Shown piece by piece: positions 20,012 to 30,748 of a DNA stretch of 64,000 nucleotides. Position 1 is the stretch's first letter, and each line of letters starts with the position of its first letter. Origin of the DNA: Tritrichomonas musculus (taxonomy: Eukaryota; Parabasalia; Tritrichomonadida; Tritrichomonadidae); assembly GCA_039105265.1 (NCBI GenBank), contig JAPFFF010000004.1, positions 7,111,501-7,175,500 of the forward strand, written 5' to 3'. The translations under genes were made by a program, and so were the position numbers. The notes beneath the pieces are model-generated. The model saw only the letters and a program-made list of their open reading frames with translations. It did not search any database and was not told the origin of the DNA.

Positions 20012-21901
20012 ATGACCTACTACAACGCACAGACAAAAAATTTAGGAAATGATGAAGGCGATGTTCTCTCATTTTTCCAGTCAAAATTACGAAATCTCAT
20101 TCAAAGAAATGGAGGAGATAATACATTTTCTTTCGTTCTGGAAGAGTTCAAAGACAAAGACGCCCCACTCCCAGTCGGCACAAAAACACGTATTAAATTA
20201 TCTCATTCCGGCCATACAATCACCCAAATTGAGAAGTCTTTTACCACAATTCTCCTTGATTTCATCATTAAATTGTCCCAGCCCATTGATGTATCTGCAG
20301 ATACAAATGGATTGATGAAAATATTTGTCGGATTCAAGAATGCTGTAGAATTTTATGAAGATTGTCGCTTTTGGATAAATGATAAACTCTTAGGCGCATA
20401 TCGACAAGACGAACTCCAAAGAGAATCTTTCGCCTATAATTCCATCAAACCTCGTGACGCAAAAGCAACATCAAAATATTCTCATTCTACTTGGGAAAAT
20501 GTCAGTCAATTCTCCCCATCTGTTTGCGGTTGTTATGTCGATTTAAAGGATATTGCTGATGGACAACCACATAAATTTACCATTGAATTAACCATCCCAT
20601 TTGTCGACCAACTGGCTCTTCAGGCATGGCAGTTATATCCAAACGCAATTTGTGGAGAGATAGAAGAAGAGGTCAAAACATCTTTACGCGCTCTTGTCTG
20701 GGCACAAATCAATCCAAATATCGTTAAGGAAACTCTACAATTTTTGGAAGACAAAGAAATTGCTGAAGAAATGCCTTCTGTCATCCCAATCTCAAGAAAA
20801 TTCACTCAAATAGGCCGTCCGTCTGTCATAGTATCTCATTATTCTGCCAAACCAACTCCTTCCCAAAAACTTCATATCGAATACCAAAGATACAAAGGAG
20901 CAAATGTATATGATGACGATGTTTTGGAACATCCAACAATTGATTTCGGATATACTGACGAAGAATTTACAAAATATAGAGTTTCAAGAGATGATGTCAA
21001 TAAAAGAGAATTTGCAGAATTAATCGCAGCAGCTAATCCAGACAAACCATTGGATCCAGGAGATACTGTCAAAATTATCAAAAGTGAATTGAAAGGCGCC
21101 TTACTTGCCACAACAAAATCGGACAATATTAATCTCAAAACAGAGAAAATTACTTTGGATGTCCTTGGAGGAACTATTCAATTAGGTCGTTCAAATTTGG
21201 CAGGTCTTGGTCTCAAGCCAGATGTTTATCAAGGACTTGTCAGAGAATTACAGACTCCTTTATTGATTCCATCTCAGGAACTTACAAGAGAAATTTTCGA
21301 AGGAACTGCCAAAGTAAACGGTCTCGAAATCAGTAAGTCAATTCCATTGAGAAATGCGACAAATATCACGATGATGTTTCCAAAATCTCCTGCTGACATT
21401 ACTTGTTTCGACAATATTATGTATCAAAATGTCCAGCTCGTAGTCAATAAAAGAACATATCCAGACACAGAATTTGCCAAAACTTGTGCTGCAAGATTTT
21501 ATCAACATCAGCTTATCGCAAACGAACTAGATGGAGCCTTAGAAGCCACACAAGAATTTGAAGACTCTTTCACACAGCCATTAAACGACCCAGCAACAGG
21601 AAAAAGATATACAAATTGCCGCTCTGACGGAACATCTTTTGGTATAAACTTCCAACTTGAAAGGAGCAATGCAGGCTATGTATTTGACGGAATAGACACA
21701 GGAAGTACTTCAATAACCGTTACGTTCAGAGGTCAGCCAATGTATCGTGGCGATGATGACACATACTTTATTCCCGACCCAGAATATCCCAACATGCATC
21801 CTCCGTCGCCAGAAGCCTGGGTCTGTTCTGATACATATTTCACTTGGAGCGTTAATGGAGTCGAATATTATCAAACTGGCGTACCGCAAGGCTACGAATA
21901 A
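20012..21901 (+). CDS. Polinton major capsid protein (double jelly-roll)
   Basis: About 629 residues from MTYYNAQTKN. The protein is beta-rich throughout, with aromatic strands such as WINDKLLGAYRQDELQRE near residue 115 and a C-terminal domain rich in Tyr/Thr/Gly (ITVTFRGQPMY). Length, position right after the packaging ATPase block and overall composition fit the double jelly-roll major capsid protein of Polintons. No short catalytic motif exists for this family, so a structure-based comparison would settle it. A TCATT initiator at 19991-19995 lies 19 bases before the ATG, like host genes. Confidence 0.75.
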   Translation: MTYYNAQTKNLGNDEGDVLSFFQSKLRNLIQRNGGDNTFSFVLEEFKDKDAPLPVGTKTRIKLSHSGHTITQIEKSFTTILLDFIIKLSQPIDVSADTNGLMKIFVGFKNAVEFYEDCRFWINDKLLGAYRQDELQRESFAYNSIKPRDAKATSKYSHSTWENVSQFSPSVCGCYVDLKDIADGQPHKFTIELTIPFVDQLALQAWQLYPNAICGEIEEEVKTSLRALVWAQINPNIVKETLQFLEDKEIAEEMPSVIPISRKFTQIGRPSVIVSHYSAKPTPSQKLHIEYQRYKGANVYDDDVLEHPTIDFGYTDEEFTKYRVSRDDVNKREFAELIAAANPDKPLDPGDTVKIIKSELKGALLATTKSDNINLKTEKITLDVLGGTIQLGRSNLAGLGLKPDVYQGLVRELQTPLLIPSQELTREIFEGTAKVNGLEISKSIPLRNATNITMMFPKSPADITCFDNIMYQNVQLVVNKRTYPDTEFAKTCAARFYQHQLIANELDGALEATQEFEDSFTQPLNDPATGKRYTNCRSDGTSFGINFQLERSNAGYVFDGIDTGSTSITVTFRGQPMYRGDDDTYFIPDPEYPNMHPPSPEAWVCSDTYFTWSVNGVEYYQTGVPQGYE

Positions 21902-21935
21902 GCAACAAATAGTCTAAAAAAATATTTTTTTGCGT

Positions 21936-22268
21936 TCAGTACTCTAACTTCAAGAAAACAGTGAAATTGTCAGGCTTTATTTCGTTCCCTTCTGCGTCTG
22001 TAAACCATATCCTAAACTCTCTTTTTGTCCCGACAAATTCGTATTTCCTGTTGTCGTCCGGGCAAGGCAAATTAGCATACCAGACAAGAGAATCTTCGTA
22101 CTCATCTCTTTGAATAAATGAAGCGTGCATTTCTGTTTCTCCGTCCAGATATCCATTACAGGTGGCTCGACAATATTGGAAGGAAATATATCGTTTATTC
22201 AATGAATTTGTGAATTCTGAGGGCAAAATATTGTTATACTTTTTGGTAATGAAGTATGTCTTGGGCAT
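21936..22268 (-). CDS. Polinton 110-residue protein, unknown
   Basis: 110 residues starting MPKTYFITKKYNN and ending FTVFLKLEY. It looks beta-rich, with Cys pairs around CRATC and aromatic residues, and could be a small jelly-roll-like or tail-associated protein. No family is recognised. It is divergent from the fibre-like gene, with only 14 bases between the two starts, so the two share one regulatory region. Confidence 0.55.
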   Translation of the reverse strand: MPKTYFITKKYNNILPSEFTNSLNKRYISFQYCRATCNGYLDGETEMHASFIQRDEYEDSLVWYANLPCPDDNRKYEFVGTKREFRIWFTDAEGNEIKPDNFTVFLKLEY

Positions 22269-22282
22269 TTATTTATTATAAA

Positions 22283-24343
22283 ATGACAGTAATACTGACT
22301 AAACAGAACGCTTTAGACGGTGCATTTATAGGTGGTTCAAAGAATCCTTCCTCAATAAACTGTGATGAAATAAACGCCAAAACAGCTGATATTGAACAAG
22401 ATTTGACCGTTGGATAAGATATAAATTTGGGAGGAATCTCTCTGAAATCTCAATTAATCAATCATGCGGAAGCTCTGAGCAATCATGAAGAACGAATATC
22501 CTCTTTGGAAAAATCTCCTAATGAATTATCATATGAAGATGGTCTTGATGCCTATTCCCTTGATTTAAACTCCTTGTCGAAAGCAGAAAATGACGAATAC
22601 AATATATTGGAAATCAAAATAGATATACCGTCTGACTATTCAGGAAATGTTTTTACAATAAACTGTTCAACGTTTGGGGAAGCAAAAATAGACACAAAAA
22701 CAGGCAAATTTACGAATCCCAAAATCGACTCAAATAACGCAATTTCCTATATTAGACCTTTTTATAAAAAAAATTTTTTTTGCGATAAAGTATACTTTTT
22801 AGCGATAATGTCTACTTTTTCATAAAAAAAGAACTTTTTCACTTAAACAAATGAATCTATATATCTTAAAAATAAACTGATAAAACATAATTTATAACAA
22901 TTAAAATATATTATATGCTTGTCTAGAATCATATAACATTGGTTTTAAATAATAATTCTAATTGCTTTGCGTTTTTGTGAAAAAGTTCATTTTTATGAAA
23001 AAGTGATCATTATCGCTAAAAAGTATACTTTATCGCAAAAAAAATTTCTTTTTATAAAAAGGTCTATTGAAAACGAATTATCGGCCCGAATTTATATGAG
23101 TAAGGAATCTCTTGATAATCCTTTTGACCTCTTTACTTCTGGTTTTATGAAAATAAACTTTACAGGAAAGGTGAAGCAATATATTTCAAACAAGGAATCT
23201 AACCTCATAAATATCAAATGTAATAATGTCGATGCAGAAAATTGTCTAAAACTTTATACTTCTCCTTTACCGAATTTCTATGAGATGAAGTCTTATGGGA
23301 CCACAGAAAATGAACAATATTATTATGCTGATTGGGGCTATATTCCCGGAACAGAAGAATTTGACAAGCTCCTAGATGGACAAACTTTTGAGTTCCATGA
23401 TGAGGTATTTGGTACAGATTTCAAACTCACAAAGCAAAATAATGAATGGGTCGGTAATAATTTGTCATACAATATTCCTGGCTCCAAATCAATCAAAGGA
23501 GAAACTGAGTTCTTCAAGCATACATATCAAGGAATTTTCATTGAGCAAAACGACACAAATAGATACGTCCTAAGGAATTGGATACATAATTATTCCGACA
23601 AAAATCCTTTTGAAGTCATTGTTGAGAAAGGGCTTTGTACATTTAACGATTGCGAAGTGGCAAAATACGAAGATAAAGACGGATATTGGAGTGTTTTACT
23701 GAAATGTACCAAGAAAGAGTCATGCAATTTTTCGGCAAGTCTAAATATAAACGGAATAGAATATGTCTCGGAATTTGGGTATTCTCATAGTAGTTATGAG
23801 TCAGAATCGTGCTATAAAGTTGTTTCAGAAAATTGTTATAAATATATTCCTTTCCACTACAATAGCCGAATAGATATTGGAAATCCTCCTTATGGACTGA
23901 TACTTTATATGCCCTCTGACAAAGAAGTAATTTTTCCGATACCAGATGTTTCGTATAAAGAAGGAGGAAATACTTTTGAGTTTCTAGCAGGATGTGGGTA
24001 TTATTCTGTCGTACCAAGACCTGAGGCATGTAGTACTTTATACACAAACTGTAATATACAGACATCTGGTGTCGTTATTGGGGAAAATATTGAGTCTCAT
24101 CTTTTTGTTCTAAATTCTTTGGGAAATACAGTAGATATAGCAAATAATAGAATATCCGAGCTGCAAAATCTTTATTCAAACCTCCAAAAACAACTAAACG
24201 ATATGAAAAACAAGACAAATTGGTTTGATTATGTCAAAGATGTTGTGTGTATAGCTGGTGCCACAGTAAATTTTGTGGGCGGTCCAAATATTTTTTGCTC
24301 CAAAAGTCCCCAGTTTAATTTTTATTTAGAATATTTTATATAA
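22283..24343 (+). pseudogene. Polinton fibre-like gene, broken
   Basis: The beginning carries a helical, coiled-coil-like part (SHEERISSLEK type). A long Tyr/Cys/Phe-rich beta region follows at about 23070-24100 and a second coiled coil near 24110-24210. Long coiled coil plus beta-rich domains is typical of virion fibre or attachment proteins, which is an inference. It is broken in a few places, and a 312-bp foldback MITE sits inside it (22754-23065). The 3' end runs into AT-rich host-like DNA. Confidence 0.55.
22754..23065. mobile_element. 312-bp foldback MITE inside the Polinton
   Basis: Two 89-bp arms (22754-22842 and 22977-23065) are near-perfect reverse complements, starting AGACCTTTTTATAAAAA and carrying AAAGTATACTTTTTAGCG. 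The centre is 134 bp and AT-rich. ATT flanks both sides (22751-22753 and 23066-23068), so the target duplication is 3 bp. Three-base duplications are known for PIF/Harbinger elements, but ATT is not their usual TWA, so the family is open. It is non-autonomous and younger than the Polinton copy. Confidence 0.85.
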
Positions 24344-24658
24344 TTTTTGAATTTATTGATACTATTAAATTAGATATCTTTAAATACGTGATTTTTATAA
24401 TAATTTATTATTGAGAAAAGGCTGGAGAAAAAATAATATTTGATCTGATTAATCATGGAAAAATTTTTATGGATACTTTGGTAAAATACTTGAATATAGG
24501 TATATATTATTCATTTTTTAATTTTCATCACATATTTAATACAATTTGATAAGATTAATTACAATACATGAAAATTGAAATCATGAATTATCATTTATAT
24601 TTTCAGGAAAAAATTGATATTGTTGGATATAACAGTTTAATTATTATTTATTACCACA
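24344..24658. other. AT-rich spacer, nothing seen
   Basis: Spacer between the end of the Polinton fibre-like frame and the TA-flanked MITE. No gene or repeat was recognised. The true 3' edge of the Polinton may lie here. Confidence 0.5.
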
Positions 24659-25434
24659 TACAGCTGTTTCGGAAATAGATTAGAATTTTTTGGAAATAAA
24701 ATAGTAACCGTTTTATTTTTTTGGAAATTAAATATTTTTTTTTGGAAATAAAATAGGAACGATCATTTTATATTCAATTTTATCATACTTAAAAACATAA
24801 TTAAAAGATAGATTAAAGAAATTTTATGGCGTTTTACACATTATTATGCTAATATATACACGAGTTTTGTTTTTAACAGTTCAATATGAAACATAGAGTA
24901 TGTTATTGTGTTTTTAATATGATATTACTAAAATATTGTTTTCATCCAAATTACTCAATAAAATCTTCAATTTATCGACAATTATGCATTTTTTATGATT
25001 TTTAATATGAAAATTGATGATAATGTATATTTTGAAAAAACTCTTTCATTAATGAAAAAATCACTTTATTTATGATTATTATTGATTATTATATCGAATA
25101 TGAAAAGAAATTTTCTTTTTGTTTTATCCAGGATATAATTTAAAAAAGATATTATGTAATCGGTGAAATATCAATTATAAAGTATCTTTTTAATAACATC
25201 TGTCAAAATATATTAAATTGGCAAGAGATTGTTTAGATGTAATTAATATTTGCTTCTGATTAACATTTTTTTCATCAACAAAAAAAAGGGAAATTGAATG
25301 CAAAATAATCGTTCACTATTTTATTTCCAAAAAAAAATATTTTATTTCCAAAAATATTTTAGCGGTTTTATAAACCATTCAAATCATGCTATTTTATTTC
25401 CAAAAAATTCTAATCTATTTCCGAAACAGCTGTA
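24659..25434. mobile_element. TA-flanked MITE with long inverted ends, copy 1
   Basis: The ends are TA-CAGCTGTTTCGGAAATAG and its exact complement, followed by about 150 bp of imperfect inverted repeat built from several TTTTTGGAAATAAAATA sub-repeats. TA duplication with CAG-starting ends is typical of Tc1/mariner elements, so this is probably a mariner-derived MITE. It has no coding capacity. A second copy in the opposite orientation lies at 44164-46575. Confidence 0.88.
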
Positions 25435-25693
25435 TTTATGAAAATATTATTTAACGAAAATTTGGCATATTTTTAAATTATTAATTTTTTTAGTAAAAAA
25501 GCAGAGGGTCATGGATTTTTTAAGAAAATTAATAATTACTTTTTTTTTTTTGATTATAAATAATTATTTTTTAAATACTTATTACCTTAAATTCAGTAAT
25601 CACTTAAATGTTGAAAACAATATATAGAATATCATTTTTCGGGAGATTTTCAATTGCATGATATTATCAGATTAGATAATTGAATTCTCAGTA
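25435..25693. other. Short AT-rich spacer
   Basis: Nothing recognised between the MITE and the end of the LRR gene. Confidence 0.5.
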
Positions 25694-28600
25694 TTAACTG
25701 CTTATAATTAATTTATAAACATATAAACAGGATATATTTTCGGTATCTACTGCGCTTTTATGTTTTGCTTTTTTTCTAGAATGAATTATCTGAAATATCA
25801 ACCCAAAATTCGTATTCTGAATTGTTGTCTTTTTTTCAATTGATATAATAGAAGGTGGAATTGTTATTTGTTCAAGTGACGTGCAAAAGTAGAAAGTTCC
25901 ATCTTTGATTGTTTTTAAAGATGGTGACAATGTTATTCGTTTCAACGAAAAACATTGAAAGAATGCAGCAGATCCTAATGAAGTCACAGAAGAAGGAATT
26001 GTAATTTCTTTCAATAATGAACAATAAGCAAAGGCATATTCTTTAATAGATGTCACAGATGAAGGAATTTTTATTTCTTCCAATGATGAACAAGAACCAA
26101 ATGCACTTTCGCCAATTGAAGTTACTGAAGCTGGAATTTCAAATTTTGTTAATTTTGAACATCCATCAAAAACGTAATTTCCAATTGATGTAATTGAGGC
26201 AGACAATGTGACTTGCTTCAATGATGAACATTCACTAAATGCATATTCACCAATTGAAGTTACAGAAGATGGAATTGTAATTTCTTTTAATGATGAACAT
26301 TCACTAAATGCATATTCACCAATTGAAGTTACAGAAGATGGAATTGTAATTTCTTTTAATGATGAACAGCCATCGAATGCACTTTCTCCAATTGAATCTA
26401 CAGAAGCAGGAATTGTAATTTTTGTTAATGATGAGCAATTTTTAAATGCACTTTCTCCAATTGAATCTACAGAAGCAGGAATTGTAATTTTTGTTAATGA
26501 TGAACATTTATTAAATGCACTATCTCCAATCGAAGTTACAGAGGGCGGAATTGTAATTTCTTTTAATGATGAACATCCATCGAATGCACTCTCTCCAATT
26601 GAATCTACAGAAGCAGGAATTGTAATTTTTGTTAATGATGAGCAATTTTTAAATGCACTTTCTTCAATTGATGTCACAGAAGTAGGAATTATCATTTCTT
26701 TTAATGATGTACAGTCATCAAATGCACTTTTTCCAATTGAAGTTACAGAATTGTTATTTCTTCCAATGAAGAACACTTATAAAAGCATTTATCTGGAATT
26801 GAAGCAATTGGCGAAGAAATTGATATTTTATTAAGTGCTGAACAATTAAGAAAAGCACTCTGGCCAATTGATATGACAGAAGGAATTATCATTTCAGTCA
26901 ATGACCTACATGCATAAAAACATGAATCACCAATTGAAATAACTGAAGATTCAATTGTTATTTCTTCCAAATGAGAACATTCTTGAAAAGCCTCATTACC
27001 AATTTTCGCTACTGAGAAAGGAATTGTTATTCTTTTAAGTTTATTACACTGAAAAAAAGCACCCTCGTCAATGGATTTTACAGAAGAAGGAATTGTCATT
27101 TCTTCCAATGAAGAACATACCCAAAAACAATGATATGGAATTGATGGAATCAACGAAGAAATTGTTATTCTTTTAAGTGCTGAACAATGACAAAAGGCAC
27201 ATTCACCAATTAATATCACAAAAGAAGGAATTGTTATTTCTTTCAGTGAAGAACATCCCCAAAAACATTTATTTGGTATTGAAGTAGTTGTAGAAGGTAT
27301 TTTTATATCGGTCAGTTTGGTGCAATTAAAAAATGTTTTCTTTTTTAATTCAATATTTGGGAATGAATTTAACAAAAATTTAACAATTTCAATGGAATCG
27401 TTAGCTGCAGCAATACTCAATGGAGAAAAATAAAAATAAACAATTGAAATTTTATTAGGATAATAATAATAAAAATTTTATTTAATTTTTGAATTCAAAA
27501 ATTTTATTAAATATTATTATTGTGAACATTATTCAAAAAGTGAACATTTACGCTTACAAAATTAAATATGATTGGTTTTTATTGGAGAAAAAGTGACTTA
27601 TAATAATTATCTCATTGATATCAATATTACTATGGTTCTTAAAAAGAAACTTAACAATTGCTAAGTGATTATATCGGCATGCATAGAAAAAGTAATATTT
27701 TATTTGACAATTTTGCAAAAAAGAAAAATTGTAAAATTCAAAGCAAGCTGAAAAAATATCATCAATTTCATCATAACCGTAACTGTTGCACAAATAATCG
27801 GCAATTTGATTATGATGACATTTAATTGCTTCTCTTAATATATTTTTATTTTCTTTTAAGTCTGTTTCAAACTTGTTTTCAAGAAAATGAATGAGTTTTG
27901 GATTGTTTCCATGAATTGCAAATTCCCAAATTGATTGATTTACCATTGCTCCTTTCTTTTGCAAGTAGAGGAATATTTTGAATGATCCAAAGAATGCAGT
28001 ATATTTAATTAAATTAATGTTTCCATATAAGAAAGGATTTGTTTCAAAAATTGAATCATTTGTCCAACTTTTTAAATTAAAATTCGCTAGATTCACGTAA
28101 TTGACAAATTCTTTAATTGAATCATTTCGAATTAACGAACAAATATATTTCTCATTTTCACCTTTTTTGCGCTTCTCGTTAAAATTGTTGAATGCTTTTG
28201 AATCAGTTTCAAGTATTTTTTGCTCAATTTCTTTTCTTTCTTTTTCGCTATAAAAACTTTTCAGTTCTGGATAGAAAAAACATTGATAAAAAATATCCTT
28301 GCCTGATAAATTCTTAAAAATAGAGTTATCAATCTCTATTATTTGATCTGTAAAAAGAATAAGAAGAACCAATTTACTATTTTGGAATATTTCGTAGATT
28401 TCATAATTTGTAAATGCTGATTTGATATCTTCTTTTAAATATGCAAAAATCTGCTTAATTTTATCGAAGAATAATGTATATTGTGATCATCTGAGAATGA
28501 TTTTGTGATCATCTGAGAATGATTTTGTGATCATCTGAGAATGATTTTGTGATCATCTGAGAATGATTTTGTGATCATCTGAGAATGATTTTGTGATCAT

Positions 28601-29479
28601 CTGAGAATGATTTTGTGATCATCTGAGAATGATTTTGTGATCATCTGAGAATGATTTTGTGATCATCTGAGAATGATTTTGTGATCATCTGAGAATGATT
28701 TTGTGATCATCTGAGAATGATTTTGTGATCATCTGAGAATGATTTTGTGATCATCTGAGAATGATTTTGTGATCATCTGAGAATGATTTTGTGATCATCT
28801 GAGAATGATTTTGTGATCATCTGAGAATGATTTTGTGATCATCTGAGAATGATTTTGTGATCATCTGAGAATGATTTTGTGATCATCTGAGAATGATTTT
28901 GTGATCATCTGAGAATGATTTTGTGATCATCTGAGAATGATTTTGTGATCATCTGAGAATGATTTTGTGATCATCTGAGAATGATTTTGTGATCATCTGA
29001 GAATGATTTTGTGATCATCTGAGAATGATTTTGTGATCATCTGAGAATGATTTTGTGATCATCTGAGAATGATTTTGTGATCATCTGAGAATGATTTTGT
29101 GATCATCTGAGAATGATTTTGTGATCATCTGAGAATGATTTTGTGATCATCTGAGAATGATTTTGTGATCATCTGAGAATGATTTTGTGATCATCTGAGA
29201 ATGATTTTGTGATCATCTGAGAATGATTTTGTGATCATCTGAGAATGATTTTGTGATCATCTGAGAATGATTTTGTGATCATCTGAGAATGATTTTGTGT
29301 TCATCTGATATGTTTAATATTATGCCCAATATTTCTCTTAGCTCCTCTTTATTATTATGAAGATTTAGATTATCTAAAAAGTTTGTTAATTTTACGATGG
29401 TAACATTGGAATCATCCATAAATTGTAAAAGATAATCTTGTATTTCGCTTTCTGGAATTAAAAAGACTTGTTTAGACAT
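25694..29479 (-). pseudogene. DUF3447-ankyrin-BspA LRR gene, broken
   Basis: Read on the - strand: a start MSKQVFLIPESEIQDYLLQF at 29479; a DUF3447 region (28484-27700) with EKRKKGENEKYICSLIRND and DSIFETNPFL; ankyrin-like helices (YNHLAIVKFLFKNHSNID, then SIAAANDSIEIVKFLLNS); then about 20 BspA-type LRRs (27350-25860) of the form SVTSIGESAFxxCSSLKEI. DUF3447/ankyrin joined to BspA LRR makes a mixed repeat protein, probably for protein binding. Breaks are a 814-bp minisatellite (28485-29298) whose 22-bp unit shifts frame and brings TGA; an AT-rich insertion near 27430-27555 holding a 20-bp palindrome; and a frameshift near 26755. It could be two adjacent genes, but the ankyrin-to-LRR frame is continuous. 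Confidence 0.7.
28485..29298. repeat. 22-bp minisatellite, exactly 37 copies
   Basis: A perfect array of a 22-bp unit starting GATCATCTGAGAATG and ending TTTTGT; 814 bp divided by 22 gives 37. The copies look identical. The next, variant copy at 29299 (TTCATCTGAT) is the coding sequence ISDEHKIIL of the host gene, so the array grew from the gene's own DNA. Perfect identity points to very recent expansion. Confidence 0.97.
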
Positions 29480-29553
29480 AAAAAATTATTGTTGATATTA
29501 ATATTTAAACGATCAAAATGAACTGAAAATATACCAATTTTTTAATTAGCATG

Positions 29554-29558
29554 TCATT
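29554..29558 (+). promoter_or_regulatory. TCATT initiator
   Basis: TCATT with its A six bases before the ATG at 29562. It fits the trichomonad Inr and supports the small gene that follows. Confidence 0.55.
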
Positions 29559-29561
29559 TTT

Positions 29562-29921
29562 ATGGAAATTAGCAGAGAGAATATTTCTCAAATTGGATTA
29601 AACATAGAGTCAATCAAAGATATTCCATTTGAAAAGTATGAAAAAAACTTCAGATTTGTTGTTGATGGGGTGGAATATCAAACAAGCAGAATTATTGCAA
29701 ATATTTTATCACCTCGAATTCGTCATTATCATTTCATTGATGAGACAATTAATCAATTTTACATAAATACTAATATATCTAGTAATAATACACATGACTT
29801 CAACAAAGTTCTATCGTTAATTTCATTTCAAAAAGAAAATCTCAATGAAAACGAAATTCAATATTTCAACCAGATTTCTTATGCACTTGGTAATGAAAAT
29901 ATTTTCAGAAAATACAATTAA
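29562..29921 (+). CDS. Short BTB-like N-terminal-domain protein
   Basis: 119 residues. The block YEKNFRFVVDGVEYQTSRII, then ANILSPRIRHYHFIDETINQF, is the domain often found at the N-terminus of trichomonad LRR and ankyrin proteins. It looks like a BTB/POZ-related fold (NxFxFxVxGxEYxxSRxIAxxLSPxI). Here the frame stops right after the domain. It may be a stand-alone adaptor or a truncated LRR gene. It has its own initiator 6 bases upstream and is divergent from the DUF3447-LRR gene (82 bp apart). No repeats follow downstream, only tandem non-coding DNA. Confidence 0.55.
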   Translation: MEISRENISQIGLNIESIKDIPFEKYEKNFRFVVDGVEYQTSRIIANILSPRIRHYHFIDETINQFYINTNISSNNTHDFNKVLSLISFQKENLNENEIQYFNQISYALGNENIFRKYN

Positions 29922-29994
29922 ATGATGAGATAACGATCAAAAACGTGTTCAAAATCATTCAATATAAAGAAAACTTTTTGAATACAGTTACATT

Positions 29995-30345
29995 TGCCAG
30001 GACTTACAAAATTCATTCAATTTTTTTAGCATTTTTTTTTAATTCACAAAATAAAAATTATTTATAATTTCTCAGAAATAATCTTGTCCATCTGCCAGGA
30101 CTTACAAAATTCATTCAATTTTTTTAGCATTTTTTTTTATTCACAAAATAAATGATCGAAATATTATTTCTCAGAAATATTTTGGTCCATCTGCCAGGAC
30201 TTCCAAAATTCTTTCAATTTTTTTAGCATTTTTTATTTTTTCACAAAATAAAAGAATTATAAAATTTCTTTGAAATATTTTGGTCCATCTGCCAAGATTT
30301 CAAAAATTCTTTCAATTGTTTATGACAGTTTTTTTTCATTATTAA
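29995..30345. repeat. About 98-bp tandem repeat, 3.5 copies
   Basis: Units begin TGCCAGGACTT at 29995, 30093, 30192 and (diverged, TGCCAAGATTT) 30290, each followed by AAAATTCATTCAATTTTTTT and a CACAAAATAAA block. Copies are about 85-90% alike by eye. It lies in the 3' flank of the BTB-like gene and is non-coding. Confidence 0.85.
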
Positions 30346-30674
30346 AAACATTCAAATATAATATACTCATATTAGTTACTATTTTTCTATTTAAATAAAC
30401 AAAAAAAAATAAAATAAACAAATAAACTATAAAATATATGCATAAAATGAGTTTTTTTTTGAGATATTAATAAAAATAAATTGACAAGGTTTGTTAGGTC
30501 CACGCCAAGTCCCGAGTCCACAAAAAGTCCATGAAAAGTGCATTTGTCCCGGACTTTTAACAAGTCTACATTTTTTCCCCAAAAATTGAAAAGAAATTTT
30601 TAGGGGCTAAAAAAACTTCCCCTTTAAAAAAATTATTTGTTACTATTGTTTTTTATGTTTCTAAAAAAATATAT

Positions 30675-30723
<49 letters not shown>

Positions 30724-30748
30724 ATTTAATTATTAATTGTTAAATGGA
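30346..30748. other. Spacer with GTCC-rich patch and 44-A run
   Basis: A patch at 30495-30580 is less AT-rich and repeats GTCC motifs (GGTCCACGCCAAGTCCCGAG; AAGTCCATG). An uninterrupted run of 44 A follows at 30676-30719. The patch plus poly(A) could be a retroposed RNA tail on the + strand, but no target duplication or RNA family is recognised. Confidence 0.45.

Larger units (their letters stand above)
15525..24343 (+). mobile_element. Polinton/Maverick relic, virion-gene module
   Basis: A block with a different texture from the host: denser genes, less extreme AT, short spacers and genes on both strands. Parts in order are an unknown protein, a 675-residue protein, an A32/FtsK-like packaging ATPase, a coiled-coil protein (-), a small hydrophobic-basic protein (-), a major capsid protein, a 110-residue protein (-), and a fibre-like gene. 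This matches the virion half of Polintons as known from Trichomonas. Polymerase B, integrase and protease are not in the window, and no terminal inverted repeat was found, so both ends are approximate. Most frames are open. A few breaks plus one MITE insertion affect the fibre-like gene. It looks like a young but incomplete copy. Confidence 0.8.

Noticed and set aside
26208-26834. A 208-codon + strand frame
   Set aside because: Antisense shadow of the BspA LRR repeats on the - strand.
28485-29298. CRISPR-like array
   Set aside because: Units are contiguous with no spacers and the setting is eukaryotic, so it is a minisatellite.
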